The position numbers were made by a program, and so were the translations under genes. From NCBI GenBank assembly GCA_049301335.1, contig JBAQKV010000035.1:1-26383 (forward strand): 26,383 nt of DNA, read 5' to 3'. The stretch comes from JANJWP01 sp049301335. GTDB lineage: Bacteria > Patescibacteriota > Gracilibacteria > BD1-5 > UBA2023. A model generated the notes under the pieces. It saw only the letters and a list, made by a program, of their open reading frames with translations, did not search any database and was not told the origin of the DNA. Shown here one piece after another: positions 15,735-24,992 of the stretch (the stretch's first letter is position 1; every line of letters starts with the position of its first letter).

Positions 15735-16214
15735 ATGAAAGCATTCGCACTCGCCGCAATGGCCACCGTCGCGCTCTATCCGGCGTTTACTTTTGCCGAA
15801 GAAGTTTCGATCGAGCCCATCGCCAACCTCGAAGACGTGATGACCGTCATGCCGATCAATTCCATCGCCGTAGGAGAACCCATGATGTGTACCATGCAGT
15901 ACGCGCCGGTCTGCGGACTCAACGGCACGACCTACGGAAATTCCTGCTCCGCCGGGAAAAACGCCGTAGCGTACGAAGGGGAATGCGAATCGTACGTGAA
16001 TTACCCGCAGTACGCCCGACTCAAGCGCGTGGCCAGCAAAGCAATTACAGCGAAGGTTTCGGGATATTCCGAAGAAGCGAGGATACAGGCTCTCGAAACC
16101 ATCGAAGCGAGAATCGCGGCAGTAAAACTCTCGCGCATCGCTCCGCAGGCACAGAAAGAAAAAATCACGTTCCTCGTCTTCGTACGCGGTATAATCCAGA
16201 ACACCTTGAAGTAG
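15735..16214 (+). CDS. secreted Kazal-domain protein
   Basis: 159 aa. A signal peptide (MKAFALAAMATVALYPAFTFA) exports it. Residues 52-84 form a Kazal-type serine protease inhibitor domain: CTMQYAPVCGLNGTTYGNSC then YEGEC, with the family spacings C-x7-C-x10-C. Only four of the six usual cysteines are present. The missing ones are the first and fifth, which pair with each other in animal Kazal domains, so the loss is coherent. The C-terminal ~70 residues are helical and basic (KITAKV.., ARIQALETIEARIAAVKLSR) and unassigned. No in-frame UGA; it ends with tandem TAG TAG before a strong terminator. There is no Shine-Dalgarno. Inhibiting host or competitor proteases is the family role; the target here is unknown. 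Confidence 0.87.
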   Translation: MKAFALAAMATVALYPAFTFAEEVSIEPIANLEDVMTVMPINSIAVGEPMMCTMQYAPVCGLNGTTYGNSCSAGKNAVAYEGECESYVNYPQYARLKRVASKAITAKVSGYSEEARIQALETIEARIAAVKLSRIAPQAQKEKITFLVFVRGIIQNTLK

Positions 16215-16232
16215 TAGAATTGGACTGACGCG

Positions 16233-16265
16233 AAAACCCTCCCGGTTAACCGGGAGGGTTTTTAA
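16233..16265. terminator. bidirectional terminator, 13-bp stem
   Basis: AAAACCCTCCCGG (16233-16245), TTAA, CCGGGAGGGTTTT (16250-16262). Separates the Kazal gene from the convergent operon. Confidence 0.92.
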
Positions 16266-16286
16266 ATATCGAGAGAGGACGACGGC

Positions 16287-17045
16287 TTATGCGTCGTCCA
16301 GAACGGACTTTAAGAATTTCTTCAATCCGCGTCTGTCGTCCATGCCGAACTTGTCGTACCGGCTTTCTTTCGCAAGGAGGGCGACAGTCTCAATGTAGGG
16401 CAATTCTCATCCGGATTTCGATTTCAACCGCTTAAGTGCGTGTTCGGTCAGCCAATGCGAGTCCGATTCCCCCTTCGCCGTGGCCGTGGCGGAATACCGG
16501 ACGTAATCGAGATAGTCTTCGAGCGCTCACCTGTCGGTTTCGTAATGGGGACTCCTTTTCTCCCATTCGTTTCCGCAGGCATTGCAATGGAGGATGTGAA
16601 GCGGATCGGTTCTGTCGCGGTCTTCGTACACGTCTTCCGGAGCGTATATCGGAATGCCCTTAACGATGGTAACCAAACGCATCTTCGTACCGGTACGGAC
16701 CGATTCGGTCGACGTTCGTTTCCCGAGCTTGTTCACGATAAGTTTCCCCGTCGCTCAACAGGAATCGCAATTCGAATTGGATTTTTCGCAACTCTCGCGG
16801 GAGAAACGGTTGCCGGATTCGGTTTCGGTTTTCAAAACCGCTTTTACTTCTTCGGCCTGGACGCGAACCTTTTCAAGGGATTCGTCATCGACCAATCATA
16901 AAAGTTTCCTTACGGCCTTAGAAGCGCGTATGACGAAACCCGGCGCTTCTTGCGGTTCTGCCATATTGGCGGGAACATTCTGTGCAAAGGCCGTTTGTCG
17001 AAGTTCGGCCTGAGATTCGGGAGCGGGTTTTGACGCGATGGACAT
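16287..17045 (-). CDS. unknown zinc-finger protein, third gene of the peptidase operon
   Basis: 252 aa with three in-frame UGAs. After a Glu/Ala/Lys-rich N-terminus (~70 residues) there are two knuckles, CDSCGATGKL and HCNACGNEWEKRS, about 60 residues apart, able to bind one zinc; the second resembles the CxxCG.EW half of transcription-factor-like ribbons. The C-terminal part is helical and basic (KRLKSKSG, RRGLKKFLKSVL). I do not recognise the family. Its ATG overlaps the stop of the upstream M3 peptidase by one base (TAATG), so translation is probably coupled. A nucleic-acid-binding role would fit the ribbon but is inference. Confidence 0.7.
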
Positions 17046-19261
17046 TATTCGAACTGATTATCGTGGATCCCCTTGCCTTTGAGATAGGCGCTTGGGGTTG
17101 CCGGCCTTCAGAGGTACGAACGGAGTATTTCCTCGCCTTCGACCTTGGTCCCCGGTTTGAGAACGCGGTCGTAGAAATCCTTGTTCGCTTCCGGATTCGA
17201 TTTCACCGCGTCGCGCAAACGTTCGAAGAGGTCTTCCACCGCGAAGTCTCCGAGAAGGTACGAAGAATATACCGACGAATACATTCCCGAGAAAACGTGC
17301 GAGAACCAGGTAGGATAGTGCGCCCAATCTTCGCAGCCGGTAACCGATTCGCGCCGGATAGCGGACTGGAATCGGTTTTTAAGATCTTCGTAATCGGTGG
17401 GGACCGGTGCGGAATAGGTGTCGAGGTCGGCTTCGATGACGGCGACGTCCATAAGGAAACCGCGAGCAGCGTGGAAGCCTTTTTTCAAGGAAAGGTAAGT
17501 CGAGAACCTTTCGCGGTCGATGGCGTTTCATTCGTCGTCGACGAGATGCTTTTCCAACATCATGGGTGACGAAAGCCACTTTTCGAACAGCTGGGAAGGA
17601 ATCTCGATGAAGTCGGCCTCGGTATAGAATCAGGAATTCTCCGGGAGTTCGGAATCTTCTGCGACGAAATGGATGACGTGCCCGATTTCATGGAATACCG
17701 TCAGCGCGGATTCGATGGAAAAATGCCCGGATTCCGATTCTCCCCTCTGAAAGTCGCAACTGATGGCACAGACGGGCAATACGAAACGTTTTTCTCCTTC
17801 GGGAGACTCGGTAACGATCTGTTTCTTCTGAAGCTTTCCGGTCGGTTTCGGTTTCACTACGGGTTTCGGAACGTCGAAATACGCGCCTTTTTCCCGGACG
17901 ACCGTCGCCGAAGATCCGCCGATTTTCCCTTCCCTGTCGAACGCGTCGAATACGAGGTACCCGATGGTTTTCCCGTCTTTTTCAATGAAGAAATGCCGGA
18001 CGCCGTTCTTAACCCCCTTCGCGTCTATGGCGACGAACTTCACTCAGAAGGCGGTATCGGCCGCCTCGATGGCCCCCGCGAGCACGCGGTCGAAATTGAA
18101 GAACGGGAGGAATTCCTCTTCGGTAATTCATTGGCTCAGTTCTTCGAATTGGCGGCGGGCGAAATAGGCTACGTCCCAACGCTCGATTTTTCCGAGTCAC
18201 GAAAATTTGCGAAGCGATTCGATTTCCTCCAGAGCGATTTTCCGAACCGCGTCCTTGTACGGGTTGATGAAATTCCGCACTCATTCGCGCGTTTTCGCCA
18301 TAGTATCCGAAAGGAGCATCGAAGATGCGTCCGGATATCCGAGGACCGCCGCGATTTTCGATTGGATCCTTACGATTTCGAGAGCGTTTTCCCGATTGTC
18401 GAAATCGCCTTCCGAGGCTACGGAGGCGGTGAGTTTGAAATACTTTTCACGAACGGCCCGGTTCGAGCAATATTTCAAAAGCGCGTCATGCGAATCGGGA
18501 TCGCATCCGAAAAGGTATCCTTCGAGGCCTTCTTCTTCCGCTGCGTTTCTCGCCATTTCCCGAATGCTTTCGGGCATTTCGGCGATTTCGGATTCTTCGG
18601 CCACTACGAATTCGAACGCGTCTTCGGCATCGCCGAGCGTTTCGTCGTATTTTCTGCAAGCGACGGCGAGCGACTCGTAGAGTTCGGAGAGTTTGCGCTT
18701 GTTCTCGGGATGGAGGTGGACGCCCTGCTTTTCCATTTCGCGGATGCCTTTACGAAGCGAAAGGCGCTCGTCTTCCGGGATTTCCGGGTCGTCCACGACG
18801 CGTTTCAGAATGCGGTAATGGTCTCGGTCGATGGAAATGGTCGACGTGAAATTCGCGTATTCTTCGCGAAATCCGTCGATGACCGCGTCGAGCTCGTCGG
18901 TCGAAGAGGATTGCTGTACGTACGTAAGGTAACCCCAGACGGTATCGAGGTTCGAATCCGAACTCAGATCGCGGTAGCGTACGGTTTTCAGATCCTTTCT
19001 GATGAGCTTGTTGTACCAGGTTTTTTCGTGTTCGAGCTCTTCGCGCAGGAACCTGGAGAGGAATTTCGCGTTCCCTTCGGCCGTAAAGAATGAAAAATCG
19101 GGAATTCCGGGGGTTTCCAAAACCTTTTCGAGTCGCTGGCAGAAATCCAAATATCCGATTTTCCTGCCAAGCGTGCCGGATACCCTTTGGGAAACGGCGC
19201 TCGATTGTACGGAGGAATCCCGCAGGGAAAGCCGCGAAGAATACGATGGCAAATTAAGCAT
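17045..19261 (-). CDS. M3-family metallopeptidase (oligopeptidase A/thimet-like)
   Basis: 738 aa, in the usual range of M3A oligopeptidases, with seven in-frame UGAs. These are cytoplasmic zinc enzymes that degrade short peptides. The zinc motif HEIGH is at ~524-528 in the family context LTVFHEIGHVIHF, and the third ligand Glu553 lies in DFIE of DFIEIPSQLFEKW. Upstream, RGESESGHFSIESA matches the segment before the zinc site, and the C-terminal YSSVYSSYLLGDFA corresponds to the family's YAAGYYSY..G..LA substrate loop. The N-terminal ~200 residues are helical and more divergent. ATG 19261 is the only start after an in-frame stop at 19334; it overlaps the end of the MobA-like gene by 8 bases, indicating coupling. 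No signal peptide. In a streamlined genome it likely recycles imported or internal peptides. Confidence 0.92.
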
Positions 19262-20093
19262 GCTGGAAAGGATCGTGAGAATGGTGGGCCAATGCGGATT
19301 CGAAGTAGGCCTGATGGGAACGTCGGTCGAAATCTACGGAGAACTGCGGCAAGGACGGCGATGCGGTGACTTCCTCCTTGAGAATTCTCGAAACCGCGGG
19401 AAGCACGTCATCATGAAGAGAAGGTTTCGAAAGACCGCGTTTTAAGGCCGCGATGAACGGCGAAGCGTCGGATAGCTTGGCATTCGAATGCACGTATGTC
19501 CTCAAAAGAAGTGCCGGAGATAATTTGAAGAGGATACCTGCGCTTCAGGTGGCGCTGAGTTTGCCTTTCGGTGCAACGGCTTGAAGAATTTTCGAAGCCT
19601 TCGACCAAGTTCGCTTATTTACGATGAACGCGTTGGAAAAGACGATTTCGCCTTCTACGAAGGACGCGAAACGTTTTTCCGGATTATAACCGGGGTACGC
19701 CGTCTGGATTTCGACATTGGTGACGTACGGCAAATGAAGTCACGAACGACCTTGGTCGCCATCTAAGAGGGCATTGATTCAGCCAACCGTCAAAAGTGGC
19801 AAATCCGACGCGAAAACGGCTACGCGTTCATCGTCGGACTCGAATTGCATGCCAATGTCGAGCGTTTTGAAAAAATGCTTTTCCGACGAGCATTCGAGAT
19901 ATTCGACGCCCGCGAGTCCCTCGCGTGGACATCCGCAGTACGAAATACGGTCAAAACGTCACGAAGAAAGGAGAACGGACGCCACGCGTTCCCCTACCGA
20001 CATTTCGCCTATGATTTCGGATCACTTCTCGATTATTGACCGCTGACGCGGCCCCTCAACGAGACGTCATCCTCAAAGAATTACTGCGCGCAT
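19254..20093 (-). CDS. MobA-like nucleotidyltransferase domain protein
   Basis: 279 aa with about eight in-frame UGAs, so essentially invisible under table 11. The N-terminus reads MRAVILGGGRLVEG followed by RSIIEKGSEIIGEM, the start of a MobA-like NTP-transferase Rossmann fold (family LAGGxSxRxG and KpLl). Two of the three Gly in the nucleotide loop are UGA. A later FASDLPLLT segment matches the family's acidic metal site (cf. CDmPfl). Relatives transfer NMP from GTP or CTP to molybdopterin, cobinamide or sugar/polyol phosphates; the acceptor here is unknown, and no cofactor pathway genes are nearby. The C-terminal ~120 residues are less typical. First gene of an operon with an M3 peptidase and a zinc-finger gene. 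The promoter carries a palindromic operator. Confidence 0.8.
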
Positions 20094-20129
20094 GACTATC
20101 CGAATCCGAGAATGCGTTAATTACTAATG

Positions 20130-20157
20130 TTTATACCTACCAATTGTAATTGGTCAA
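20130..20157 (-). promoter_or_regulatory. promoter and operator of the MobA-like/peptidase operon
   Basis: Minus-strand TTGACC (20152-20157), a 16-base spacer and TATAAA (20130-20135). A perfect 7-2-7 palindrome, ACCAATT GT AATTGGT (20139-20154), overlaps the spacer and -35 box, a classic repressor site. The leader is ~35 bases. Confidence 0.65.
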
Positions 20158-20217
20158 TTTTTGATGGGACTACGAAACGCATTCCTACGCGAGCGAATAT
20201 CCGCACGGGACAATAAA

Positions 20218-20248
20218 AGACTCCCCCGTTTCCGGAGGAGTCTTTTTG
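20218..20248. terminator. terminator downstream of the SRP-like RNA
   Basis: AGACTCC.CCG / CGG.GGAGTCT stem with one mismatch (20218-20243). It is followed by T-rich sequence on both strands (TTTTATTG on minus). It ends the minus-strand RNA transcript. Confidence 0.8.
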
Positions 20249-20256
20249 GATGTTCA

Positions 20257-20277
20257 TGGTGGACCCTCGCGGGGCTC
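20257..20277 (-). repeat. tRNA 3'-end-like remnant
   Basis: On the minus strand this reads GAGCCCCGC, six bases, TCCACCA. The functional tRNA-Lys at 20441-20460 reads GAGCCCCGC, four bases, TCCACCA. The T-loop and the rest of a cloverleaf are missing here, so this is a fragment, perhaps from a partial duplication. Confidence 0.35.
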
Positions 20278-20284
20278 TTTTCTC

Positions 20285-20395
20285 ATTGCTTCGCAATTCG
20301 AAACGCCTTGGCACGGAAATCCGCTTCGGCAGCTTTCTTCCGGCCTCGCAAAGCTCGGACGTGTGCAAACGGTTTCTCGCCACATCTCGTTCAAA
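20285..20395 (-). ncRNA. ffs: probable bacterial small SRP (4.5S-type) RNA
   Basis: On the minus strand a long irregular hairpin can be drawn. GAAAC (20372-20376) pairs with GTTTC (20310-20314), followed inward by pairs such as GCAC/GTGC, TCCG/CGGA and GCTT/AAGC. The tip is GAGGCCGGAAGAAAGCTGCC, close to the conserved SRP helix-8 sequence (AGGxCCGGAAGGAAGCAGCC) with the GGAA tetraloop at 20338-20341. A competing local stem AGCTTT/AAAGCT and one mismatch below the tetraloop reduce certainty. It sits between the tRNA-Lys terminator and its own terminator at 20218, and no ORF fits. SRP RNA binds Ffh to target membrane proteins. Exact ends are uncertain. Confidence 0.5.
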
Positions 20396-20405
20396 AATAG
20401 TCACT

Positions 20406-20428
20406 TAAAAACCCCCTTTCGGGGGCCT
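20406..20428 (-). terminator. terminator of the tRNA-Lys gene
   Basis: Minus-strand GGCCCCC-GAAA-GGGGG followed by TTTTT, just after the tRNA CCA end. Confidence 0.85.
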
Positions 20429-20440
20429 TTGCGTGACGAA

Positions 20441-20516
20441 TGGTGGATCGGGCGGGGCTCGAACCCGCGACCTTGGGCTTAAGAGGCCCCTGCTCTACCT
20501 ACTGAGCTACCAATCC
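20441..20516 (-). tRNA. trnK: tRNA-Lys (anticodon CUU)
   Basis: A full cloverleaf on the minus strand. The acceptor GGATTGG pairs with CCGATCC; the D-arm is GCTC..GAGC; the anticodon stem has loop CTCTTAA giving anticodon CTT; the variable loop is AGGTC; the T-arm is GCGGG-TTCGAGC-CCCGC; the discriminator is A and CCA is encoded. One mismatch at the top of the anticodon stem. It decodes AAG lysine codons. It has its own terminator; the promoter would lie in the gap to the MscS gene. Confidence 0.95.
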
Positions 20517-20588
20517 ATGGCAACTTACGGGGGCGAACCCCGAAAGCGAGCGCAAATATATCCGACCAAAAAAGAAATGCAAACGATT

Positions 20589-20616
20589 TTGCGATTTTTT
20601 TCCCGAAGGGTATCAT
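20589..20616 (+). promoter_or_regulatory. promoter of the MscS-type channel gene
   Basis: TTGCGA (20589-20594), a 16-base spacer and TATCAT (20611-20616), with the ATG 25 bases later. Confidence 0.5.
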
Positions 20617-20641
20617 CCACGGGTAATTTTTCCGCATCCAT

Positions 20642-21475
20642 ATGAGATTGTTCGCTCCTATCGCCAGCTTCGCGTCCGCCGCCGCGCTCCATACGTTCGT
20701 TCGCACCATCGGCTGGAAACTCCTCGTCTGAGTCGCTCCGTTCGCTGACAAATATTTCTCCGTCGCCGATAAGACGCTCTCGGTCATCACCGGTCTTACG
20801 GGCCTCTGGCTGGCCAATGTCGTGGCGGTCGTCGTGCTCGACAAGACCTTCTCCAAGGTACTAAAATCGAGCCCGCTCGCGAAGAAGCTCCTCCCCCTTC
20901 TCAAATACGCGGCAACCGTGCTCATCTGGGGATTCGGCGTAGTGTTCATTCTCTCGCTCGTGGGCGTCAACGTCAGCGCTTTGCTCACAGGGGCGGGAAT
21001 CTGAGGTTTGGTATTCGCTCTCGCGTCCAAAGAACTCGCTTCCAACCTCTTCGGCAGCCTCTCGCTCATCTTCGGGCACTTTTTCAAGATCCACGACCGC
21101 ATCCGCATCAAGGGGTTCGAAGGTACGGTCGAAGAAATCACCCTCTCGTATACGCGCATAACCGACAAGAACGGACACACGGTATTCATGCCCAACAAGT
21201 ACCTCACGGCGGAACCTATCGAAAACCTCTCCGAAACCGCGTTCAAGACTTCCGACATTCCCGCGTCCTTCCCGACTTCGTACTGACTCGAGGCGTTCTC
21301 CAAGGCCGTATCGAATCTCTGAAAGGGTTTGTCCGATACCAAAACGAAAATTTCGGTAATGGAAATCTGAGCTTTGGAAACAAAAGTCACCGTGCGCGTC
21401 GAATGCCCTGCGGACAAGCTCGAAGAAACGAAATCGAAGGTATTGGAGAATATATCCAAAGTCTATTCAAAATAA
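20642..21475 (+). CDS. small-conductance mechanosensitive channel (MscS family)
   Basis: 277 aa, close to E. coli MscS (286 aa), with five in-frame UGAs. MscS channels open under membrane tension and release solutes after osmotic downshock. There are three N-terminal membrane segments. The pore helix reads LLTGAGIGGLVFALASKELASNLFGSL, where the second Gly of GIGG is a UGA (21002-21004) at a conserved glycine of the A/G-rich helix. The beta domain follows with FFKIHDRIRI, GTVEEITLSYTRI and NGHTVFMPN, all family signatures. The C-terminal alpha/beta domain is complete (TVRVECPADK). ATG 20642 is 25 bases after the -10 box, without Shine-Dalgarno. This gene is the clearest single proof of UGA = Gly in the window. 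Confidence 0.95.
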
Positions 21476-21510
21476 ATAAAGCGCCGGTTAGGTTCCGGCG
21501 CTTTATTTAT
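21472..21510. terminator. bidirectional terminator
   Basis: AAATAAAGCGCCGG, TTAGGTT loop, CCGGCGCTTTATTT. It overlaps both convergent stop codons (mscS-type TAA and delta' TAA). Confidence 0.92.
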
Positions 21511-22310
21511 AATGGGCGTTGCATCTTCATCCGCTCGAGTCATTCCGCTATCGCGAAGAGCGCCCGGTCGAGTTCGTAGTACGGCGTAACGTTGGTGGTG
21601 GCGATGGTCGCATAGGCGTCGGCGATAACGGCAACCGCCTCTTCGTCGCGGATTTTTCATTGGGCCGCAGCCTTTCAGAAACAAGCGAGAACCGCGAGGC
21701 ACTTGGATCGCTCGGGTTTTTTTTTCGCCGAGAACGAAATGAGCGGAGCGAATTCTCAGCGCAGGAAATCGTCTACCGATTCGACCGTCTGCAGGTCGGG
21801 CTGGAGCGCGGTTTCGTTGGAATCCGCGAACAGGCAGCGGGAAAGCACGGTATCGAGCATCCTCGAACGGGACTGGACCGTCAAAAGGAACAACGTGCCG
21901 CGCGGCACGTCTTCCAACGTCTTGAGAAGCGCGTTCGCCGCTTCGAGGTTGAGGCGGTCGGCATCGAAGATTACGACGGTCTTTCGGTCCATCCCCTGCC
22001 CCGTAAGGGAGGATTTGGCGATGATGGTACGAACGTCTTCGATGGAATACGTAGGATCGCGCCGTTTTTCTCCTTTGCGGAACATTTCCTCAGCTTCTCG
22101 CTGGCTGAAAGCCGTTTTTCAAAACTTCACCGTAGCTTCGAACGTGATGATTTCGGACAGCGGGGATTCGAAAAGCTCCTCCCTAGTCGAAACGCGGAAA
22201 CCGGTGATTTCCGCGATGGCGTCGAAAGCCGAAAAATCCGAGCAAATCACCGGGGGAACCGGTGTCTGGTCGAGGTAGCGGGAGACGGTCTCTTTGAGCT
22301 CTGGGGGCAT
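21507..22310 (-). CDS. holB: DNA polymerase III delta' subunit (HolB-like)
   Basis: 267 aa, shorter than E. coli delta' (334 aa), with six in-frame UGAs. delta' is part of the clamp loader that places the sliding clamp on DNA. Diagnostic segments are IEDVRTIIAKSSLTG, KTVVIFDADRLNLEAANALL, KTLEDVPRGTLFLLT and LDTVLSRC, matching the delta' AAA+ core with the SRC motif. As expected for delta', there is no functional P-loop. The N-terminal zinc module of many homologs is missing, and the C-terminal collar domain is reduced. Start ATG 22310 is preferred over an in-frame TTG two codons upstream; a TATACT box lies ~37 bases before it, but the -35 is weak. Divergent from the PEGA gene. Confidence 0.88.
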
Positions 22311-22389
22311 TTGCAAACGGGTGCGTATTCCGTATAGTTCGGCACGAGTATACCGATTCCACCGGAATGCGGAATTTTCTTTTTCTCAA

Positions 22390-23403
22390 ATGAGCAACCG
22401 CAAATTGGCCCTTCTCGTTCTCTTCGGAGCATTTTCGGCGATAGGCTACGCCTACTATTTCTTCTTCGTGCGCAACGTGTCCGAAGTCCGCGTCACGGTT
22501 CGATGACCGAAAACCGCGAGCGTGAGCCTCATGAAGGGAAACGCGAAGATGCTCACGGTGGAATGTCCGGGAGACTGCGCCGTCTCCAAGGTTCCTCCTT
22601 TCGATTACGTCCTGCGCGTAGAAGCGGAAGGCTATAAGAAACACGAGGAAGCCGTTTCCGTGCGTACGACCGACAAAATCTACCGCGTGGTCCGACTCGA
22701 GCGCGACGTCACCACCGTGGCATACGCCGAAGACACGAAGGACAAAGTTTCGGAACTCCGTTCGAAACGCGCCATCATGGCGGAAGAATGAGCCGAAGAA
22801 AACGGCCGGGAGTACTACGGACAGTTCCGCGGATACGACTATTTCGCCGATAGGAGGCCGAATTTCAAGCTCGTCGAGCGGTCGTCCGAGGGTATCGATA
22901 AACCCCTCTTCGAAAGCGACGCGGGGATCGAGCCGAACGTCGTTCTCGGCGATGGCTGAGTCCTCTGGGTCGAAGCGCAAGGCGCGTCTTCCCTCTTCGA
23001 TCTCGAAAAAGGTTACCGGGATTACCCCTCGTTCCCGAGCGGCATCACGAAGGTCGACAAGGGTTTGAAACGGGGTTCGTTCATCGTCACCGACAAGGGC
23101 GGCGCCTACGTTTACGATCGCGAAAGCGGATCTCTGGAAAAAATCCCCCTCTACGACGACTTCGTTCCCATGGCGGACGGCAAGATCGTGGCGCTCGTCA
23201 AAAAATGAGACGAGACCAAGGCTTCGCTCCTCAACCTTGGAAACTCTTCCAGCGCTTACGTGTTCACCGACCGTTCGGCAGGCGATAGGAAAGTCATCTA
23301 TTCCACCGATAAGAACGTTGCCAACCTCCACGCATACGGTACGGGCTCGGTAATTCTCGAATTCGATGACGGAAGCAAGGAAACCCTGACGAATTTCGAC
23401 TAA
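22390..23403 (+). CDS. membrane-anchored PEGA-domain protein with beta-rich C-terminus
   Basis: 337 aa with four in-frame UGAs. A short cytoplasmic start (MSNRK) and one membrane segment (LALLVLFGAFSAIGYAYYFFF) place it in the envelope. Residues ~40-90 resemble a PEGA domain, a surface beta-sandwich: PGDCAVSKVPPFDYVLRVEA then EGYKKHEEAVSV. The last ~200 residues contain short repeated beta motifs (VLWVEAQGASSLFDLEKG, SFIVTDKGGAYVYDRESG, VANLHAYGTGSVILEF) like a partial beta-propeller. It is 19 bases upstream of the flippase and probably cotranscribed, which suggests a role in surface polysaccharide or envelope biogenesis. No enzymatic motif is seen. Confidence 0.75.
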
Positions 23404-23422
23404 CGACCGACCAAAAGAACCG

Positions 23423-24949
23423 ATGGCAACCAAGAAAGTCTACCTCAACACCGCCGCACAGATAGCGGGGAAAATCTCCACCGCGCTCATCTCGATCTTC
23501 CTCGTGAAGATTTTAACGAACTACCTCGACCTCGCCGGATACGGGCTCTATTCCAAAATCTACAACTATCTTTCCATTTTTTCGGTAGTGGCGGATTTGG
23601 GACTCTATACCATCACGGTCCGCGAAATTTCCGACCACAAGGACGACCCCGAGAAAGTCCGCTCCATCGCGGGAACGGTCCTCTCGATCCGAACCGGGAT
23701 GGGTTTGGCGATCGTCGCCTTTTCCCTCGGGCTCGCGGCATTCCTCCCGGGGTACGACACGCTTCCGGCGCTCGTCGGCATACTCATCGCCTGAGTCTTC
23801 ACGCTCTTCGGACTCGTCAATTCTTCCATCCTCTCGCTCCTCCAGGCGTACCTCAAGACCGAATTCTCCTTCGTTTCGACGACGATGGGGAAGCTCGCGA
23901 ACCTGCTTTCGATCGTCGCGGTCGTCACTTTCGTGCTCCCGAAGACGCAAATCGGACAATCCCTTTTCGGAAACTATGATCCGTTGCTTTTCCCGGCGTT
24001 GTCGCTCGGCGCGGTCATGCTCTGCTGACTCATTGGAAACGTCGTGATGACCTGGCTGCTCTACGCGTATTCGCGCAAGGTGGAGAAAGTGGGATTCGCG
24101 TTCGACAGGGCGTACGCCAAGCACATACTCACCGCCTCCCTCCCCTACGGCTTGGCGCTGTTTCTCAACGCCGTATTCTTCAAGGTCGACGTCGTGCTCC
24201 TTTCGGTACTCGAAGCCCGCGAAGTCGCGGATAAGGACATCGCGCTCTACGGCGTACCCATGAAGATCGTCGAAGTCGGCATGATGTTCTGAACGGTATT
24301 CCTCAATTCGATGCTTCCTCTCTTCACGGCGGCTATGAAAAAGAAATCCGGCGAACTCGGAGCCCTCGTCAAGAAGGCGTACGGAATCCTCTTTTTCTTC
24401 GGAGCCGGCGTCGCGCTCTATCTCGCGATTGCCGCGAAGCCCGTCATCACGTTCATCGCGAACGCCGACTACCTCGTGACCTGACCTTCCGGCTACGACG
24501 CTTCGGACGCCATGCGCGTGGTCTCGTTCGTGTTTTTCTTCTATTTCCTCTCTTCGCTTTTCACCTACCTGCTCATCGCCGGCGGAGAACAGAAACGGCT
24601 GCTGAAGATCAACGCGTTCATCGCCACGGCCAACCTCGTTGGAAATCTCTTGGTTATTCCGCATTTTTCGTTCATCGGTTCAGCCTGCGTTACGCTCGCG
24701 TCGCAGATCCTTTTGCTTTTCATGACCGCGCACGCCGCGAAATCGGTATCCGAGAACCGGTTCTTCCTTTCGACTACGTTTTCCATCGTCGCGCTTTCGG
24801 TGGTTTGTTCCACGATCGCCTATGCCGTACTCGGATTCTCTTCGCCATACGGAACGTTCGTATCGCTCTTGCTGAGTTCTGCGGCGTTCGGAGTTCCCTA
24901 TTTGGGAGGAGGCCTGGCATTGAAAAAACTTTCCAAGAAGTACGCATAA
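23423..24949 (+). CDS. Wzx-type polysaccharide flippase (MOP superfamily)
   Basis: 508 aa with 12-14 predicted membrane helices and four in-frame UGAs. These proteins flip lipid-linked oligosaccharides across the membrane for surface polysaccharide assembly. The N-terminus (NTAAQIAGKISTALISIFLV, then LTNYLDLAGYGLYSKIYNYL) has the family pattern of a first helix followed by L..eyG.ys......; later regions alternate helices and short charged loops, with LFTYLLIAGGEQKRLLKINA typical of the second half. No glycosyltransferase or polymerase gene is in the window. ATG 23423 follows the PEGA stop by 19 bases. A strong terminator follows TAA. A peptidoglycan lipid II flippase (MurJ) is less likely, because the first-helix pattern and neighbour differ. 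Confidence 0.87.
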
Positions 24950-24982
24950 AAAAAACCGCCCCGGAATTGGGGCGGTTTTTAA
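24950..24982. terminator. bidirectional terminator
   Basis: AAAAACCGCCCC, GGAATT loop, GGGGCGGTTTTT (24951-24980), between convergent genes. Confidence 0.9.
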
Positions 24983-24992
24983 AACAAATCGA

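Noticed and set aside
22183..23433. Minus-strand 416-codon frame opposite the PEGA gene
   Set aside because: Shadow of the real plus-strand gene; no recognisable domain.
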